From NCBI GenBank assembly GCA_964247055.1, contig OZ176055.1, positions 5,332,001-5,396,000 on the forward strand: 64,000 nucleotides of DNA, read 5' to 3'. The DNA is from Paragordius varius (lineage: Eukaryota; Nematomorpha). Positions 11,511 to 23,599 of this stretch are shown piece after piece. The notes beneath the pieces were generated by a model that was given only the letters and a program-made list of their open reading frames with translations, ran no database searches and was not told the DNA's origin. Position numbers and translations under genes: made by a program. Each line of letters begins with the position of its first letter. Position 1 is the stretch's first letter.

Positions 11511-12265
11511 ATATAATTTTTTTTAGAATAAAATATGAATGTTAAGATTTTAATAATGAGTTTAGCTAGTAAATAATTAAAAAGAATTATTTTAATATAA
11601 TTTCACAAAAAAATTTATTGCCTATCAGGTGTGTTAATGAAAAGCGCCATCTTTTGAACTGAGATATTAAAGAAACCCTTATATGATTTAAGTTATTTAT
11701 ATATTGAAATATAATGATATAATAAACCATAATATCTCAACTTTTATCATTATATTAAAAATCCTTAGTTATCCTTAATTCACTTTTTGATCGATTTCGA
11801 TTTTCTCTCAATATTTCAAAAACTAGGTCGCCAACAAATTAAAATTTTTGCGACAAATGAATTTGCTGGTCATAAGCTATCTCAAAAGATTTCTAGTAAA
11901 AAAACTAACCCTTTTATTGGCACACAGTGTAATACAAAAAAAATTTTAAAATTGAACCTTATTTCAAACTTTTTGGCCACTTTTTTTTATTTTTAATCAC
12001 TCATAAAATAGGCAAATAAATATATATTATGGTTACAAAATGTAACCAGCAACAACTTTTATTTTAAAATCAGCTGTTTAGTTTAATCGTGTTTTGGTGT
12101 CGGGGAAATTTTATACTCTTACAAAACTTTAAAAAATAAATCCTTATATCTAAAACAGGAAAACAATGTTTAAATAATAAATAAAATATCTTATAAAACA
12201 ACAGTTTATTTACAAGACTAAACTCTAGATATAAAACTACTCCAATGAAAAGGTCATTAGATGTT

Positions 12266-12522
12266 AATGTGTTCAGAGAGAATATTCAGCCAAGGGCAAT
12301 ATTAACAGCTTATAATTATTTTTTTACTTTTTTCTAATATTAGACAATAATAATTCTTTTTCTTTATGAAAAACTAACGATGTTTACTAATTCACACTGT
12401 ATAACGATCTCAACCGTAATTTTCTTTTTTTGCTCTTTTAGAAAACTACCATCTCGTCATTATCAAATATGTTGTATGATATCCATAAGGTATTGAAAAC
12501 CAATATATATATATATATATAT
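12266..12522. other. Intergenic with TA microsatellite
   Basis: No gene. A TA repeat (about 12503-12522) abuts the left end of the next MITE. Confidence 0.5.
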
Positions 12523-12871
12523 ACCATTTACAGTTCAAGTTCACCCTTGAACAATTCAAATTCACCCTTGAACAATTCAAATTCACCTTTGAACAATTCA
12601 AATTCACCCTAATAATAAATTATGTGTTTTTGAACTAATATAACTCATTATTAATATGAAATATATGTTTATGGTATAGTTTATTATTTTTTCAGTATTA
12701 TTTTAATTTAAAACAAAATTTTTATTTTTAAAAAAATATATAAAACATAGGTGTTTTTTAATCTTAAAAAACATATATTTTATTTGAGGGTGAATTTGAA
12801 TTGTTCGAGGGTGAATTTGAATTGTTCAAGGGTGAATTTGAATTGTTTAAGGGTGAAATTGAACTGTAAAT

Positions 12872-12874
<3 letters not shown>
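12523..12874. mobile_element. MITE with iterated 21-bp units, 352-bp copy inside a TA microsatellite
   Basis: Begins ACCATTTACAGTTCAAGTT and ends ...TTGAACTGTAAATGGT. Terminal units TTCAAATTCACCCTTGAACAA occur about three times at the left and four times at the right in inverted orientation. TA repeats flank both sides (to 12522 and 12875-12909), as expected for TA target choice. Confidence 0.85.
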
Positions 12875-12913
<39 letters not shown>

Positions 12914-13097
12914 ATTTTTAAATTTATTTGCTAATGTTGAAAAATTTTCCCGCATAAACTGGCAAAAATACACCTACTATTTAGGAACTAATCAACATCA
13001 TATCAAAAATTTAAGAAAGAAAAACATTCGTTTTTAAATGTTTTAATTTTTCCAATTAGCACTCATCACGCTATTTTTAGGGAATTATATATTTTAA

Positions 13098-13668
13098 CAC
13101 TTGGATACAAGATTCATTTCAGTCCTTCGATTCAAATGGGGGTAGTTGGATATCCCAATCTATTTAAAATTATATACTTTAAAAATATTGAAGGGATCGA
13201 AACCATGGCAAAATTTTGCGCCTATATAACATTGATAAACTGAAATATATAAAAAAATTTATTCGTTAATACTTGATAATTCTTTTTTTAATGTAAAACC
13301 CAAAGGTAAAAATTTAGTCAATATAACATATGTCTATTGGCTAAATTGAATTATAACCAAAATTAACCACTTTTTCCATTTCAATCAATGTTAAATGTAA
13401 TTTAAATAAAAAATTAGCTTTAATTTTAAAGTAATCAAATAAACACGATATTTTGCAAAATTTTTATAAAATAAAAATGGCGTCAAAGTAGTTTGATATA
13501 GAAGTTTTTTTTCAAAACGAAATTTTATTTAAATATTTTGGCTTTTTATATAATTTTTATTAGGATAGACGCATAAATTTAAATTGGTACTGTTTCCTTC
13601 AGTAGTTTTTTAGAAATATTAATTTATATTTAGTCTGAGGTAGTTAAATACCCCAATTTCGATCGGTG
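13098..13668 (-). mobile_element. TTAA-flanked inverted-repeat element, 571-bp copy
   Basis: TTAA at 13094-13097 and 13669-13672. Begins CACTTGGATACAAGATTC and ends ...CCCCAATTTCGATCGGTG, in the opposite orientation to the copy at 7778. Non-coding. Confidence 0.85.
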
Positions 13669-13867
13669 TTAAACTGCAATTTAAAAAATATTATTCGTGT
13701 AATTTTTGTTTTATATTAAAATCTTAATTAATACAAAACATTCATAAGTTTGTAACAAATAATATATTTAGGTAACAACGTTATAAATATACTATTTATT
13801 TATATTACTATTCAATAATATATTGTAGATTTTATTCCAGATTTGTCGCATTGCGATATAATTTTTT

Positions 13868-14326
13868 TTATATGTGGGACATACACTCATCTTTACTTTT
13901 CATTATATTGTTAATGGTTGAAGAGCCCTGGGTTTTCAATGCAGATGATGAATTTGGAGTATTTATATCACCATGGCTCCCTAACATATTTTTAAGGCAT
14001 TTTCGGGTGTGATAACCTTTGTATAGAGCTTGTATTTTTATAGCAGCTTGTTCTGGATCCAGGCGAGGCGCAGAATGCCGTCGCTTTAGATGCTTATGTG
14101 TGATGAATAACAAAAATATATTTCAGTTCCGTTTAAAAGTATTTATGGGAAAAAGATTATAGAATTTAAAAAAAAAGTTTACCAAGGGATATTTTTTGCG
14201 CACTTGGTGACCTTTGAAATAAGCTTGAATCATAGTTGCGGCTTTATTTGGGTCCAACACACTTGAACTTCGACTCAAACCAACGTTTGGTGCTAATTGT
14301 TGCCTTTCATTTATTATGCTACTCAT
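13868..14326 (-). CDS. Small protein with two IQ motifs (two coding exons)
   Basis: Exons 14183-14326 and 13868-14092 are joined in phase by a 90-nt intron, giving 122 aa. Each exon carries one IQ motif: NKAATMIQAYFKGHQVRKK (about 27-45) and EQAAIKIQALYKGYHTRKC (about 63-81); IQ motifs bind calmodulin or related EF-hand proteins. The rest is Ser/Asn-rich without recognised domains. The ATG at 14326 opens the frame. An acceptor (CACATTAG) and a good donor (GTAAGT) further upstream suggest a spliced 5' UTR. A 4-codon upstream ORF overlaps the start. AATAAA on the minus strand at 13831-13836 is a plausible poly(A) signal. Biological role unknown; extra 5' coding exons cannot be excluded. Confidence 0.7.
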
Positions 14327-14419
14327 TTGACATGTATTCTAATGTGAAATGGACAAATATTTGGTAAAATAAAATAAATTTACAGTTTAGAACAGTGCTA
14401 CTTACCAAAAAAACTTAAA

Positions 14420-16432
14420 GGCCAAAACATATTTTCTTTGTCTCAAAGGCCGTGGATAATACGATTATTTCGTAGCTCTTTCAAAAAAGTATATCAAAAA
14501 ATAAATAAATATAATCAGGGCCGAAAAAGCTTTTAGGGCCGCATTTTGAGTACCAATGGTTTAGAGAGTCTCTCTTTTCTTTTTATTGGGTAAAAACTTA
14601 AATATGATAATTGTGAAACTGTATGCTCGCCTGCTTAGGGTTGGCAGATGGAAAATTGTGCAGTTTCAGAGATCCAACTCTGGCACAGGTGAAAAGAATC
14701 AAAATTAATGTATTAAATAGCGACAAATATGTTGGAACATGATTTTCGTTGTAAATCGAGATTAATTTAAATAGTATTGTTTTTGTTATGGATAAAATAA
14801 TGTTGCACTGATTATCAAAAAAGATGAAAAGAAAAACTTGATACTTTTATTCTTCGTAAAATACGTTGCTCGGCTTGACGCATTAATAAACTAAAAATTG
14901 ATTCATATAATTTAAAACAGAAATGAATAAAATGATATGTTCTCAAATCTCAAAACAACAATCATCCAAACACAAAAATATTTGGCCATCCATTTTACTG
15001 TTCAAAGTTATACTAACAGAATTAGAGCCCACTTATAATTAGTTGTTATAGTTATAATCATAAGTTTTAAAGATTTTATTTTCGGAATAATACTGCTGAA
15101 ATTTTAATTAGGGTATTATAATTGTCAGGCCTGTCAACTTCTAATCAAAGATATAATTTTGTATATATTCCCTAATATATTTATTTTAGCCTTCATATAT
15201 ATTTTAACCTTAACTTTGAATAAAATATTTACATAAAATATTATTTATACTTATAAATGTAAGAAGGATTTGTGTGACAATTATAATGATTTTTCGAAAT
15301 AACACTACACAACAGCGCATTTAATAAAATCAGTTTTTCATTTTAGTATAACCTAAGTTAATGCATACCAAAGGACTCTTACATTGTTAAGATATCTAAA
15401 GGTTATAAATCAAATTTTTATAAACCAAAAAGAATCGTTTGATAGGAATTTGGATGGATAAATTTTATCCCTTTTATTGCAAAAACTATATTTATTAATC
15501 TTATTTTATTTTTTTAAAAGAAGCCTAGAATGTCAAATATATAAGTAGTGTTATAAATAATAGTAGTTGTTAAATAAACATTTCCAATATTTATATAATG
15601 ACATTAGATTGTCACAGCAAGATACATTTCTATAAAATACAGTAAAAAATGAAATTATAAAGTCAAAACGTATTAATTAACAAATATTTTTTAAAAAAAT
15701 ATTCAAGCTTGATTGATTTTAATACAATCTATCATTTGGCTTGCAAAATAAAAAACTAAATATAAATTGGTAACCGACTCGATTTTACATAAAAATGTAG
15801 AACAAGGTTTAAAACGACAGACTGTTTATTTTTAAAAAATATTTTCCCTTTTACGTTTTGTCTTTATAATTTTAAATTGTTCAGTAAATTAAAGCCTAGG
15901 CCAATAATCTGTTTAAAAGTTTCAAAAAGAGAAAGATTAATCTGATAAATTAAATTAATGTTAGTCAAAAACTCCAAAAAATATAAATTTCTTAAAATGG
16001 ATAAGAAAAAAAAATATTATACCATATTAAGGAATTCCCAATGCAATGGCATATTTTTAATAAAAAAATGAGAAAAAAATTAATAAAGATCAATTATAAG
16101 ATTGATATTGAACATAATTTATTTATAGATATCGAAATAAAAATCCATTTTATATATACATATATATATGTTATTCTACTAGATGCTTTATAATCATAAC
16201 AGATTCTAATCAATTATTTGACTAATTAAAATTTATTTCAGTAATCAATCGATAATAAAAGTATATATTAAATATATCATAGTTTATTTGATAAGTTATG
16301 TAAAAACATGTTTATGAACGATTAAATATAAATAACAAACCTGGTGGATCTTTAACAATGTATAAAAAATATTTCTCTATGTTCTTTACCAAATAAAAAT
16401 ATTTGAAATACCAATTCTACCAGAAATAATAA

Positions 16433-16478
<46 letters not shown>

Positions 16479-17008
16479 CTTTCTGAGGTCGAATTTTATT
16501 TGGCGGGGTTAGTTAAAGCAGAGGTTTGGATTTAATTAGAAACAATTAAAGGATAATAGACTTTTTAAACCGCTTTATAAACACATGAAAATTACAAAAA
16601 CAGTTGAGCAAATCATATTAAAAATGGAATCGTGGCATACAAAAAATAATTTTAAAATCTATTTTTCAAAATTTTTATTCGGATGTCTCATGCCATTTCT
16701 TAAAAAAACATCATAATTTTTATAGTCTATACTTTGTTATATTTTATCATTACATAAAATAATGGAAAATTTAAAAAAAGAACCAAAATCACATCCACTT
16801 GATTATAAAACAATGGAACTGAAACTAAACGAAGTTTTTTGCCCAAAATTGTTTTTACACATTCCCTAAGTATTTTACAAACATAAAAATAAGCGCCCCA
16901 AATTAAGAAATATGGACATCAAAGGAATTGATAATATATGCCGCAATAGTATGATTTTTATTTTGCAAAATCGTCCAGTATGCATAATTATGTTGGATAT
17001 TTGATCAT
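14420..17008. other. Intergenic, no gene seen
   Basis: AT-rich, with a TA microsatellite at about 16435-16476. Short GGGCCGCATTTTGAG-type scraps near 14520-14560 recur near 54240-54800 and 61540 and probably come from an old DNA transposon. Confidence 0.55.
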
Positions 17009-17016
17009 ACATTAGC

Positions 17017-19073
17017 CAGTGGCGTACCGAGCATTTGCGGCGCCCGGGGCATAAAAGTTTTATGCCCCCCCCCCCCCCTCCTTTTTTTTAAAGCTAATAA
17101 AACAATTTAGAAAACAAAATACAAACGTTGCAACCTAAACACCATAGATAAGACAGCACAGTCATATAAATTTTAAATCTATTAAATATATATAATTATA
17201 CTAGCGTAAATCTCGTGCTGCTACGTAGCCCGAAGAAGTCCTTTTGACTTCTGAAGGGGGGGGGGGGGGCTATTTGAAAAAAGGGATCAATAAAATGATC
17301 CATATATGTGGATTATTTCGAAACATTATTTAATAGCTATGATCTTATAGAATTTTCGTAATGTTGCATTCATAATAAAAAATTATTTACTGGTGTAAAT
17401 GCCGCAAATTGACGGCTAACGGAAAAAACCGCTATACTATTATTTTTACTTTTTTATGCGTAATATATAAAGCCTTTATTGAACTCGTATGGCTCCTTAT
17501 TTGAAAATTATCTCCAAACCCACGCCATTTTTGTATGGCGTCTGAGTTTTAAATCGGCAGACCCCTACCCATAGCCCTATATGGAAAAAGCGCTGACCCC
17601 ATCGTCTCATGGGTTATTCGAAAAAATACCTCAACACTAAATAATCGTTCGATGATGGCGTATTTTTAGGGCATAAAGGCCCCAAATTAACGGCTAATTA
17701 AAAAAGGCCTGACCTTAATTTTTACCTAGTTACGGGTAATATTTCGAACTTTAAATGAGCTGGTATAAGTTTTTTTTTAAAAGTTCCAAAACAACGTAAT
17801 TTCTATATAGTGGCGCAGTTTTTGGCGGGTAGCTCCCTACCCAGAGGCTGATACAAAAAAGCGCTTGATTAAAATTTTTGCCTTTATACGATTCCTGGAA
17901 TCATGATTGATTCCATATGCTCTTATTAGTTTTTGGAAAAATTGCCTCTAAATTAAAGAATATATCTACGGTGGCGCATTTTTCAGTGCGTGAAGCGCCT
18001 AAACGGCTAATTTTAAAAAAACGCACGATCTAAATAATTGCCTTGTTACGGGTAATATTAAACAGTTATTAAACTCATATGACCTGATAGGTTTTCTGAA
18101 ACTTAGCCCCAAAAGGACGCTATTTCGATATTACGGATCACTTTTTCGCGGGTAGCTCCTTACTCAGCAGTTATCATCAAAGAAACGCTTGACTAAAATT
18201 TTTGCCTTTTAGCAGGGAATATCTGGAATCCTTATTGAATTTTTACGGTCTCTTACCTTGGGCGAAAATTGATTCAAAAAATTAATTTAATCCGCTCGAC
18301 TAAAATTTTTGACTTTTTACGGGGAAAACTTTAAGCAGCTATTGAACTCATATGCCCTGATAGATTTTCTTAAATTTAGCCACAAAACGCTATTTCGATA
18401 TGACGGGTCACTTTTTCGCGGGCTCCTTACTCAGCAGCTATCATCAAAGAGATGCTTGATTAAATTTTTTGCCTTTTAACAGGGAATACCTGAAATCCTT
18501 ATTGAATTTTTACGGTTTCATACCTTTGGCGAAAAATAGATTCAAAAAATTACTTTTGTGGACTTTGTTTTAAAAAAGCGAGCCGACTATGTTCGGCGCA
18601 ATCTAAAATAAGTAAACAAAAATCATATTTGAAATAGAATGGACCAACACGTTCTCCGGAAAATCTCAAAGACACGATTTTTGTGGACTTCACACGGGGT
18701 GGGCCCGAACCGGGGGCCTAATTCAAAAAAGGGCGAAGCTATTGTCGGGGCATTCATTAATGGTTATATTTTTTCGATGTTTGGATTAGAATGGGCCTAC
18801 CGGTTTTCCGGTACCAGATCACAAAGCCAGCATTTTTCATTTTTATAAATATATAGATGATACTAAATTTATTCATTTTTAAATACATAAATATTCTAAT
18901 AAATTATATAATATGGAAATTATATATAAAAATAAAGTTTTTGTTGCATATATTGAATTGATCTTATGATAATGGCGAACAATAATGATTTAAAAAATCA
19001 TTTAGGCGCCCCTAAATAACGGCGCCCGGGGCATGATGCACCCCCTTGCCCCCCCCCCCTCGGTACGCCCCTG
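17017..19073. mobile_element. Non-autonomous hAT-type element, 2,057 bp, with perfect 8-bp target duplication
   Basis: Ends CAGTGGCGTACCGAG... and ...CTCGGTACGCCCCTG are inverted repeats of the hAT kind; ACATTAGC is duplicated at 17009-17016 and 19074-19081. Just inside each end lies GGCGCCCGGGGCAT next to a poly-C tract (17066-17079; about 19048-19060); a poly-G run lies at 17257-17269. The interior has degenerate tandem units of about 270 bp, for example 'actcatatg..cctgatag' at 18075 and 18348 and 'ggaatccttattgaattttt' twice. No transposase frame. Confidence 0.88.
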
Positions 19074-19089
19074 ACATTAGCCATTATGT

Positions 19090-21660
19090 ATAACAACAAA
19101 TTTTGTCCATAATTAAATGAAATTTAATGTTGTAAGATAGGGAAAAAATTGTTTGATTTCAACCTGTTTTTTTCACTCATATAGTATTATATCACTCACC
19201 AATTGCCAAAAATAATGTTGGATTCTGAAATTTAGAAAACATAAATTTAATTTTAATAAGACGTTATAATAAAAGTTTTAAATATATTTTGAGACAACTT
19301 CGATTGGGTTGACATATTAAATGAAATACTATTGATAAACACCTGAAAACGAACTTTAACGCCACAGAACCTCTGATATTATCGTTAAAATATGCACTAA
19401 AATATGTAATTAGAACATTACCCTCTACTCGTTCTTGTTCAGATCACTTATTGATATTCGACATACCGTTTAGAATTACCCCTATCTTTGTGATCAGGAT
19501 TGATTGATTTTACGATATTCCTAATTTTCACCTATTTCGGCAATTTCGACTCATACTCTTTGCTCCCTATTTTTCTTAAAAAAATATATATTTTTTTTAT
19601 TAAAAGTGATTTTATTCAATTATTAATTTCTACACATTGTGCGATTTTTAAAATATACCTACGCTCGAACAATGTATTAATCGAAAATCAAGATCGGAAA
19701 GAATTTGATAAAAAAACAAAATAAATTTAGCTACCGTTCCGTTCGTTATTGTGATAATCCAGACAAAAATTTGAATACCGGCTAATTTGAATAATTGGAT
19801 GACAAATTGAATATATCAAAATATTGGACGTATTATAGTTTTATAACCGTTAAATATAAATTGTCATGCTTAGTTAGTGTGTATGAGAAAAAACTTAATT
19901 CAAATTAAATATATGTGTATTTTAGCGACTCACAAATGTTGCGGGAAAAACAAAATTGTATCAAAAATTTGTGTGGGTTTTGCACATTAAACAACTAACT
20001 AATAGTAACAAATAAAAAATATAATGTATTTAACTATTATTGAACATAGATTATAGGGTGAATATTTTGTTTTGTTTTTTCATATATACTATTTGTCATT
20101 TGATAGTACATGCATTAAGATTTTCACGCTAAATATATAGCTGCAGGGGGTTATAAAAAACGAACCAAATTGTATTTTTTATGAAGTATAAAAGTCAATT
20201 AATACAATTTGAACCTAAACATAATTTTGAGGAATAAATTTTTTCAAATAGAGATATACTTTTGTATAAATCCTTAATATATTTTATTTGTATTTTTATA
20301 GTTTTATAGTTTTTGCGAAAATCAATAAAAATGCAATCATATATACATTACAACGCCAATAAAGTATAAAACAACAAATTGCATTTAGTAATCATATTTC
20401 CTTTAAACTAATTTTCCTCCTTGTGCCCCCAAAATAGCAGAGAAATAGGTTATACGTATACATTAACATCTATTTCGTGCACAACTGTACTATGTGAATA
20501 ATTCCATTAAACATTAGCATTCTTGAACTCTCACTTTTACCTTAGAACACTTCAAATTCACCCTTTCCACCTTGAACATTTAAAATTTAACTATAAACAA
20601 TTCAAATTTCCACTAAAAATAAATAATGTGTTTCTGGGATCACTTGCCTTGTAATTTAATTTTTTTGTTATTCCTTTTTTCTGTTTATAGATTTTTAAAA
20701 GCTATATTTTTTCTTTTTCAAATATATTGGGTGATTGAGACATTTGAGATCCTTGGCTAGTTAACTAAAAATTAAATTACCAATATATTTTGAGACAAGT
20801 TTCAGGCAATATAGGCCTATTATAGATTAATGATGGAATATTATAAAAAATGAAATCTTAGTCAAATTTTGAATAAGCACTTATATTCAGCCCCAACTTG
20901 AAAAATTTTTCCAAGTACTATGGAGTAAAGCTAACTAAAGGATATTATATTATGAATGCGGTTTAAATCGCGTTAAGCCATTCTTTTGAATAAGCGGTTT
21001 TCCCCAATTTCTGTGAAATTAGTATTTTTTGTAAAAATATCCTTTTAAGCATATTTTCGGGAAATAGACCATAGGAATTTAATAATGGTCCTCCATATTC
21101 CCTTATTAACGCGTATATTATGGCCAGACCCTTTTTAGATTAGCGTTGGTTTTAGGTTCACCGTAAACTCGGCTTCCTCCATCTTAAGCATTACTCTAGA
21201 AAACTAAGGCATTAGATTTCAGTTATGACCATTAACATTTACATATATCGAGCTATTTGTTTGAATTAACCCTTGCATTTCCCATGGTAAAAATCATTTA
21301 TAAAAAATGAGTGAGTGATCTATACGCCCATCATACTTTATAAATAAATCACTGTATTAAGCCCCACTTGCTGCAATATCATTTTGGGGAAAAATATAAA
21401 GAAATTTTGATATAAGAAACGTATAAGATCATATGATGTCGCTAATAGGTAGAGCTATATCTCTTAAAAAGTGCAAATGATAAATGAGTGCTTAAATTAG
21501 TTGCTGGATAAAGTCCTTATGTAAAAAAACACTCGCCGTACGAAATAATCATTACTCTAAGCAATATTTTGAACGCATATCCCAGCTAGCATTCAGTCTT
21601 GGCGGTTACGTATGCATTAATGAACGTGACAATGAACTTTATTATCCCCAAAAGGTATAT
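19090..21660. other. Intergenic; partial MITE end near 20540-20620
   Basis: Degenerate copies of the TTCAAATTCACCCT unit at about 20540-20620 mark one end of the 21-bp-unit MITE; no matching second end is seen. No gene recognised. Confidence 0.5.
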
Positions 21661-21968
21661 ACCAATCAGAAATCAAATTCACCTTGAACAATTAAATTTC
21701 ATCCTCGAACAATTTAAATTTACCCTTGAACGATCAAAATTCACCCTAACAATAATTTATGAACGGTTTATATAATTTATCATTAATATTAAGATTTTAT
21801 GGCATAGTTTATTATTTTTTAGGATTATTTCAATTTAAAAAAAAATTAATTTTTTAAATATATAAAAAATATAGGTAATTTTTAATATTAAAACACAAAT
21901 TTATTTTAGGGTGAATTTGAATTGTTCGAGGGTATTGTTTAAGGGTGAAATTAAAGTGTAGAGATGGT
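21661..21968. mobile_element. MITE with iterated 21-bp units, degenerate 308-bp copy
   Basis: Starts ACCAATCAGAAATCAAATTC and ends ...GTGTAGAGATGGT. Inverted TTCAAATTCACCCTTGAACAA-like units are present at both ends but diverged; the interior matches the copy at 12523 (ATGGTATAGTTTATTATTTT-like). Confidence 0.65.
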
Positions 21969-22631
21969 AAAGTTAGTGTCCAAATTTATTATTAATAATT
22001 TAAAGGATATAAGAATTTTCTCTGTAATACGTTTGTTAAAGATGTGAAATAAATGTTTTGTTGCATGCTTTCATTGTGTGGAAATGATTGCTTTCATAAC
22101 TAATCCTACCCACTAGTCAATAACCCATTCTTATCCACCATAACTTCATTCTCATTTACTTAATTATATAAATCCACTATCCCTAAATCATTGTTTCTAA
22201 CTCACAGCGAAGTGTGACACGGCACGGCTAGTTTACAAATATATAAAAATGACAGGATTTTTTTGATGCTTCTTAATCTTTATAAAAATTACAAAGCCTT
22301 AAGAAATTTAAGGAACTAATTACCTAAAGCGTTTTCTGTCCAATCATTTGACCTAATGTGGGCGTGCTATCATGGGCAAGCTATTCAGAAATTGGAACTC
22401 TTCGGTAATAAGGGCTAAAAGTGATACTTTACACCGTTGATTCTCACGGGTCTGAGTCATAGGTTTGTAAATCCACTGAAAAGCTCGCAACAACTCATTT
22501 TAAATTTGGTGCTTCCGAAAATTTTGGGAATTTCCTGGAAAGCCCACATCTCCAATTAATATATAGTAATCTTTCTTAAACCAGAATTTTTACTTTATGA
22601 TCTGGTGATCTACAAACAATTAAAACATCTG

Positions 22632-22811
22632 AGCCACATCCTTCGCACGGCTTCTCGATATTATTAAATCAGTTACTAACCTAACCCTGTCTCAAATAAT
22701 TCGAAAGTCACAAGATCGTCTAGAATGTAAAGCACTTATTTATGAGAAGCTAAGAGTTGCTACCCGACTAGTTTCTGACAACAACAAATCAAAATTATTT
22801 GCTAACAGATA
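22632..22811 (+). other. Short unrecognised ORF remnant
   Basis: One frame is open for about 60 codons and has protein-like composition (it includes IIRKSQDRLECKALIYEKLR) in a locally less AT-rich stretch, then runs into stops. I do not recognise the family; a transposon coding remnant is my best guess. Confidence 0.25.
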
Positions 22812-23077
22812 ATACATGATACAGAAAGATTTATTGTCCCTTTTGGCTTCGGTATTCCGGAGGCGTATTTAATTCTCTACAAATTTAAATAACATTATGT
22901 AGAATTAATGTATTACCCCATCAACACCATTAAAAATTATTAATTCATTTATTTTGAGATTTAGATACAATTAAAAACTTTTCTGGCGATTGTTTATAAA
23001 TATGCTATCTACATCATATCTATTATTTGATTGGTTTGAATAAAGGTGTTTTATGTATCGACTTTTGCTCCAGAAAT

Positions 23078-23383
23078 TTAAATCATTTTTGATTTTTGTT
23101 TTAGTGAAAGAGTATGTTTGGCATTTTTGGATGTTGATTTTATCGTAGGCATTTTATGTGAGTTGTTTAACATTTTTCTGGTTCGAAAGCCTCTAAACGC
23201 TGATTGTATAATAATAGCGGCCTTTTCCACACTCATATTTTTGTGATAAGATGGCTCTATTGTCAATTTTTTTGATGAAGGGTTGGGATCACTAGTTGTT
23301 AATTTATTAGCAATACATTTGTTATCTTGTTCACAAGCTAGATCTTGTAGACTGTGTAAGGATTTACTATTATTTTGGTTTTC
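23078..23383 (-). CDS. Last exon of an IQ-motif gene (5' exons unresolved)
   Basis: A 102-codon exon runs from an acceptor (TATTACAG) to a TAA stop. It carries one IQ motif, EKAAIIIQSAFRGFRTRKM, followed by a Lys/Ser-rich tail of about 40 residues, the same layout as the terminal exon of the IQ gene at 13868. The two are probably tandem paralogues on the same strand; alternative terminal exons of one gene are possible. Upstream on the minus strand (23400-23600) several short pieces bounded by GT..AG could be small exons with introns under 60 nt, but I could not settle a single consistent model. Calcium/calmodulin binding is inferred from the motif only. Confidence 0.55.
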   Translation of the reverse strand, partial: ENQNNSKSLHSLQDLACEQDNKCIANKLTTSDPNPSSKKLTIEPSYHKNMSVEKAAIIIQSAFRGFRTRKMLNNSHKMPTIKSTSKNAKHTLSLKQKSKMI

Positions 23384-23599
23384 CTGTAATAAAATATATG
23401 TATATTGTAGATTTTAATTTTTAACTCTTTATCTACCATTTTAGTCAATTTATCCCTGTTTTGCTAATTAAATTTGCAAAAAGATACATTAATGTTTTTA
23501 TTTTCTGAAAAAGTTGTGAATAACTTCATTACCTTTTTTCGTAGGAATGCGTTTTTGGGTAGTTTACTCTTACTCTTAAATATTAAGTACTGTTTTGAA

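Larger units (their letters stand above)
10291..11928. repeat. Long-armed palindromic (foldback-like) element, copy 1
   Basis: Left and right arms are imperfect reverse complements: ACTGTGTGCAAAAAATTT on the left against GCACACAGT on the right, then TATTGAGAGAAAATCAAAAT against its complement near 11800, continuing for about 300-400 bp. The right outer flank to about 12265 resembles the terminus of copy 2. A LINE fragment lies in the left arm and a MITE in the loop. No coding capacity of its own. Confidence 0.7.

Noticed and set aside
18639-18848. ORF inside the hAT-type element as a transposase piece
   Set aside because: Only 69 codons, no hAT dimerisation or BED-finger motif, and it overlaps the internal tandem units.
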